In this document: positions 7,080 through 7,594 of the stretch, one piece after another
Position numbering within the stretch: the stretch's first letter is position 1
How the letters are laid out: the number at the start of each line of letters is the position of its first letter
Assembly: GCA_030706665.1 (NCBI GenBank)
Contig: JAUZOB010000159.1
Span: forward strand, 1-7,594
Direction of reading: 5' to 3'
Length of the DNA: 7,594 nucleotides
Origin: Bacteroidota bacterium
GTDB lineage: Bacteria > Bacteroidota > Bacteroidia > Bacteroidales > Prolixibacteraceae
The notes under the pieces: model-generated
Told to the model about the DNA's origin: nothing
Database searches by the model: none
The model's input: the letters and a program-made list of their open reading frames with translations, nothing else
Translations under genes and position numbers: made by a program

Positions 7080-7098
7080 AATACGATTAATTCGTATT
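7080..7098 (+). repeat. Short hairpin downstream of the interrupted peptidase gene
   Basis: AATACGA (7080-7086) and TCGTATT (7092-7098) form a perfect 7-bp stem with a 5-base loop, followed by CTTTATT. It lies 57 bases after the stop codon and might be a weak terminator, but the stem is AT-rich and the T-run is short. Confidence 0.3.
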
Positions 7099-7143
7099 CT
7101 TTATTCCCGAATTAGATGAATATGATTGAATGAAATAAAGGAA

Positions 7144-7275
7144 GGAGCAACACCATACCAACACTATATTTTCGGCATCACTCAAACGGAGTTTAAACAG
7201 GATCTGATTATCATTTCGATATAGGAACCACGACTGAACCACGTCTAAAGGACGAACGAAGTATGGTGTTGCTCC
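7144..7275. repeat. 132-bp element bounded by perfect 15-bp inverted repeats (possible dispersed or MITE-like repeat)
   Basis: GGAGCAACACCATAC (7144-7158) is the exact reverse complement of GTATGGTGTTGCTCC (7261-7275), with 102 bases between. The arms are richer in G+C than the surroundings. Inside and next to the right arm are two tandem duplications of 11-bp period. No target-site duplication is evident, and no transposase lies in the window. It may be a small non-autonomous element, part of a larger dispersed intergenic repeat, or the base of a long RNA stem. Confidence 0.55.
7225..7246. repeat. Two-copy 11-bp tandem repeat
   Basis: GAACCACGACT (7225-7235) is followed directly by GAACCACGTCT (7236-7246), differing at one base. 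It lies within the inverted-repeat element, near its right arm. Confidence 0.6.
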
Positions 7276-7293
7276 CTTGTTGCTCCCTTGTTG
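7269..7293. repeat. Tandem repeat of 11-bp unit TTGCTCCCTTG, 2.3 copies
   Basis: TTGCTCCCTTG occurs at 7269-7279 and again at 7280-7290, followed by a partial TTG. The first copy overlaps the outer end of the right inverted-repeat arm, so the duplication extends the arm outward. The period equals that of the different tandem repeat at 7225-7246. Confidence 0.7.
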
Positions 7294-7522
7294 TTTCGTA
7301 GACGCTCCTTTGTTTGTACATCTCTGTGCGAATCGTCTTACAGACCTGTTTGCAAGCCTGACCATCCCGTGAGCATACTTATAGAATCAGAATCGAGCTT
7401 AAAATAAAGGCATACACCTATCCGGAGGATTGTTATATCTTCAGCGACTCCTCTTTACATTCAAAGTTACAGAATAGTTTTCTGTCTAATGTTATTTTTG
7501 ACATCCAAAATACAAATGCAAC

Positions 7523-7553
7523 TTTGGTCAATGCATTTATAATAATATATTTA
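7523..7553 (+). promoter_or_regulatory. Putative promoter reading out of the right edge
   Basis: TTTG (7523-7526), a 19-base spacer, then TATATTTA (7546-7553) fit the Bacteroidota promoter pattern at all but the last -7 base. Transcription would start near 7560 and proceed rightward to a gene beyond the window. Confidence 0.45.
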
Positions 7554-7554
7554 T

Positions 7555-7593
7555 GCCGCTGTTCCAAATTTGGGGATAATAAGCTAAAGCGGC
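7555..7593 (+). repeat. Symmetric elements just downstream of the right-edge promoter
   Basis: GCCGCT (7555-7560) pairs with AGCGGC (7588-7593), and the perfect 10-bp palindrome CCAAATTTGG (7564-7573) lies between them. They fall at or just after the predicted start of transcription, where an operator or leader hairpin could act. The sequence ends too soon to judge. Confidence 0.3.
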
Positions 7594-7594
7594 C

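Larger units (their letters stand above)
7024..7594. other. Stretch without a convincing gene, containing repeats and an outward promoter
   Basis: A minus-strand frame of 92 codons (7087-7365) is open, but it is composed mostly of the repeat structure below, shows no recognisable domain, and its codons follow the 11-bp tandem copies out of phase, so it is not called as a gene. The left part has a small hairpin, the middle a compact repeat cluster (7144-7293), and the right end a promoter candidate. Positions 7376-7520 show nothing I can interpret. Confidence 0.55.

Noticed and set aside
7144..7275. Integron attC site, retron RNA or CRISPR repeat
   Set aside because: No integrase, reverse transcriptase or cas gene is in the window, the attC core sequences do not fit, and there is no array of regularly spaced repeats.
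7087..7365. Minus-strand open frame of 92 codons covering the repeat cluster
   Set aside because: It consists mainly of the inverted and tandem repeat structure, has no recognisable domain, and the 11-bp repeat period is not a multiple of three. More likely a chance frame in a repeat than a gene.

Overview
The window looks like chromosomal DNA of a member of the Bacteroidota. It is AT-rich, genes lack clear Shine-Dalgarno sequences, and several upstream regions carry the Bacteroidota-type promoter (-33 TTTG, about 19-21 bp, -7 TAnnTTTG). The regulator also has the GntR-HTH plus sugar-binding-domain layout common in that phylum. Genus cannot be fixed from sequence alone.

Positions 1-5454 form a galactose utilisation (Leloir) locus. 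Read from the centre leftward on the minus strand it holds galK (galactokinase), galT (galactose-1-phosphate uridylyltransferase) and the N-terminal 200 residues of a sodium:solute symporter that runs off the left edge. A GntR-family regulator lies upstream of galK on the same strand, and galM (aldose 1-epimerase) is divergent from the regulator and ends in a strong intrinsic terminator. The expected flow is: symporter imports the sugar, GalM interconverts anomers, GalK phosphorylates alpha-galactose, GalT exchanges it onto UDP. galE is not in the window.

The best regulatory signal is a 28-bp inverted repeat (4208-4235) in the regulator/galM divergent region. It overlaps the -33 box and spacer of the regulator's own promoter. 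A matching site with the same half-site spacing lies in the galK promoter (3027-3054). Together they suggest one local regulator that controls itself, galKT and perhaps galM.

Positions 5455-7594 are sparse and look decayed. About 750 bases without a convincing gene (5455-6207) contain an orphan terminator-like palindrome. A secreted HExxH zinc-metallopeptidase-like gene (6208-7023) follows, interrupted by one in-frame TAA. The last 570 bases hold no convincing gene but include a compact repeat structure (15-bp perfect inverted repeats 102 bp apart, plus two tandem duplications with the same 11-bp period) and, at the right edge, a good promoter pointing out of the window.

No clearly new system is seen. 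The most worthwhile leads are the operator pair, the interrupted peptidase and the 7144-7293 repeat.
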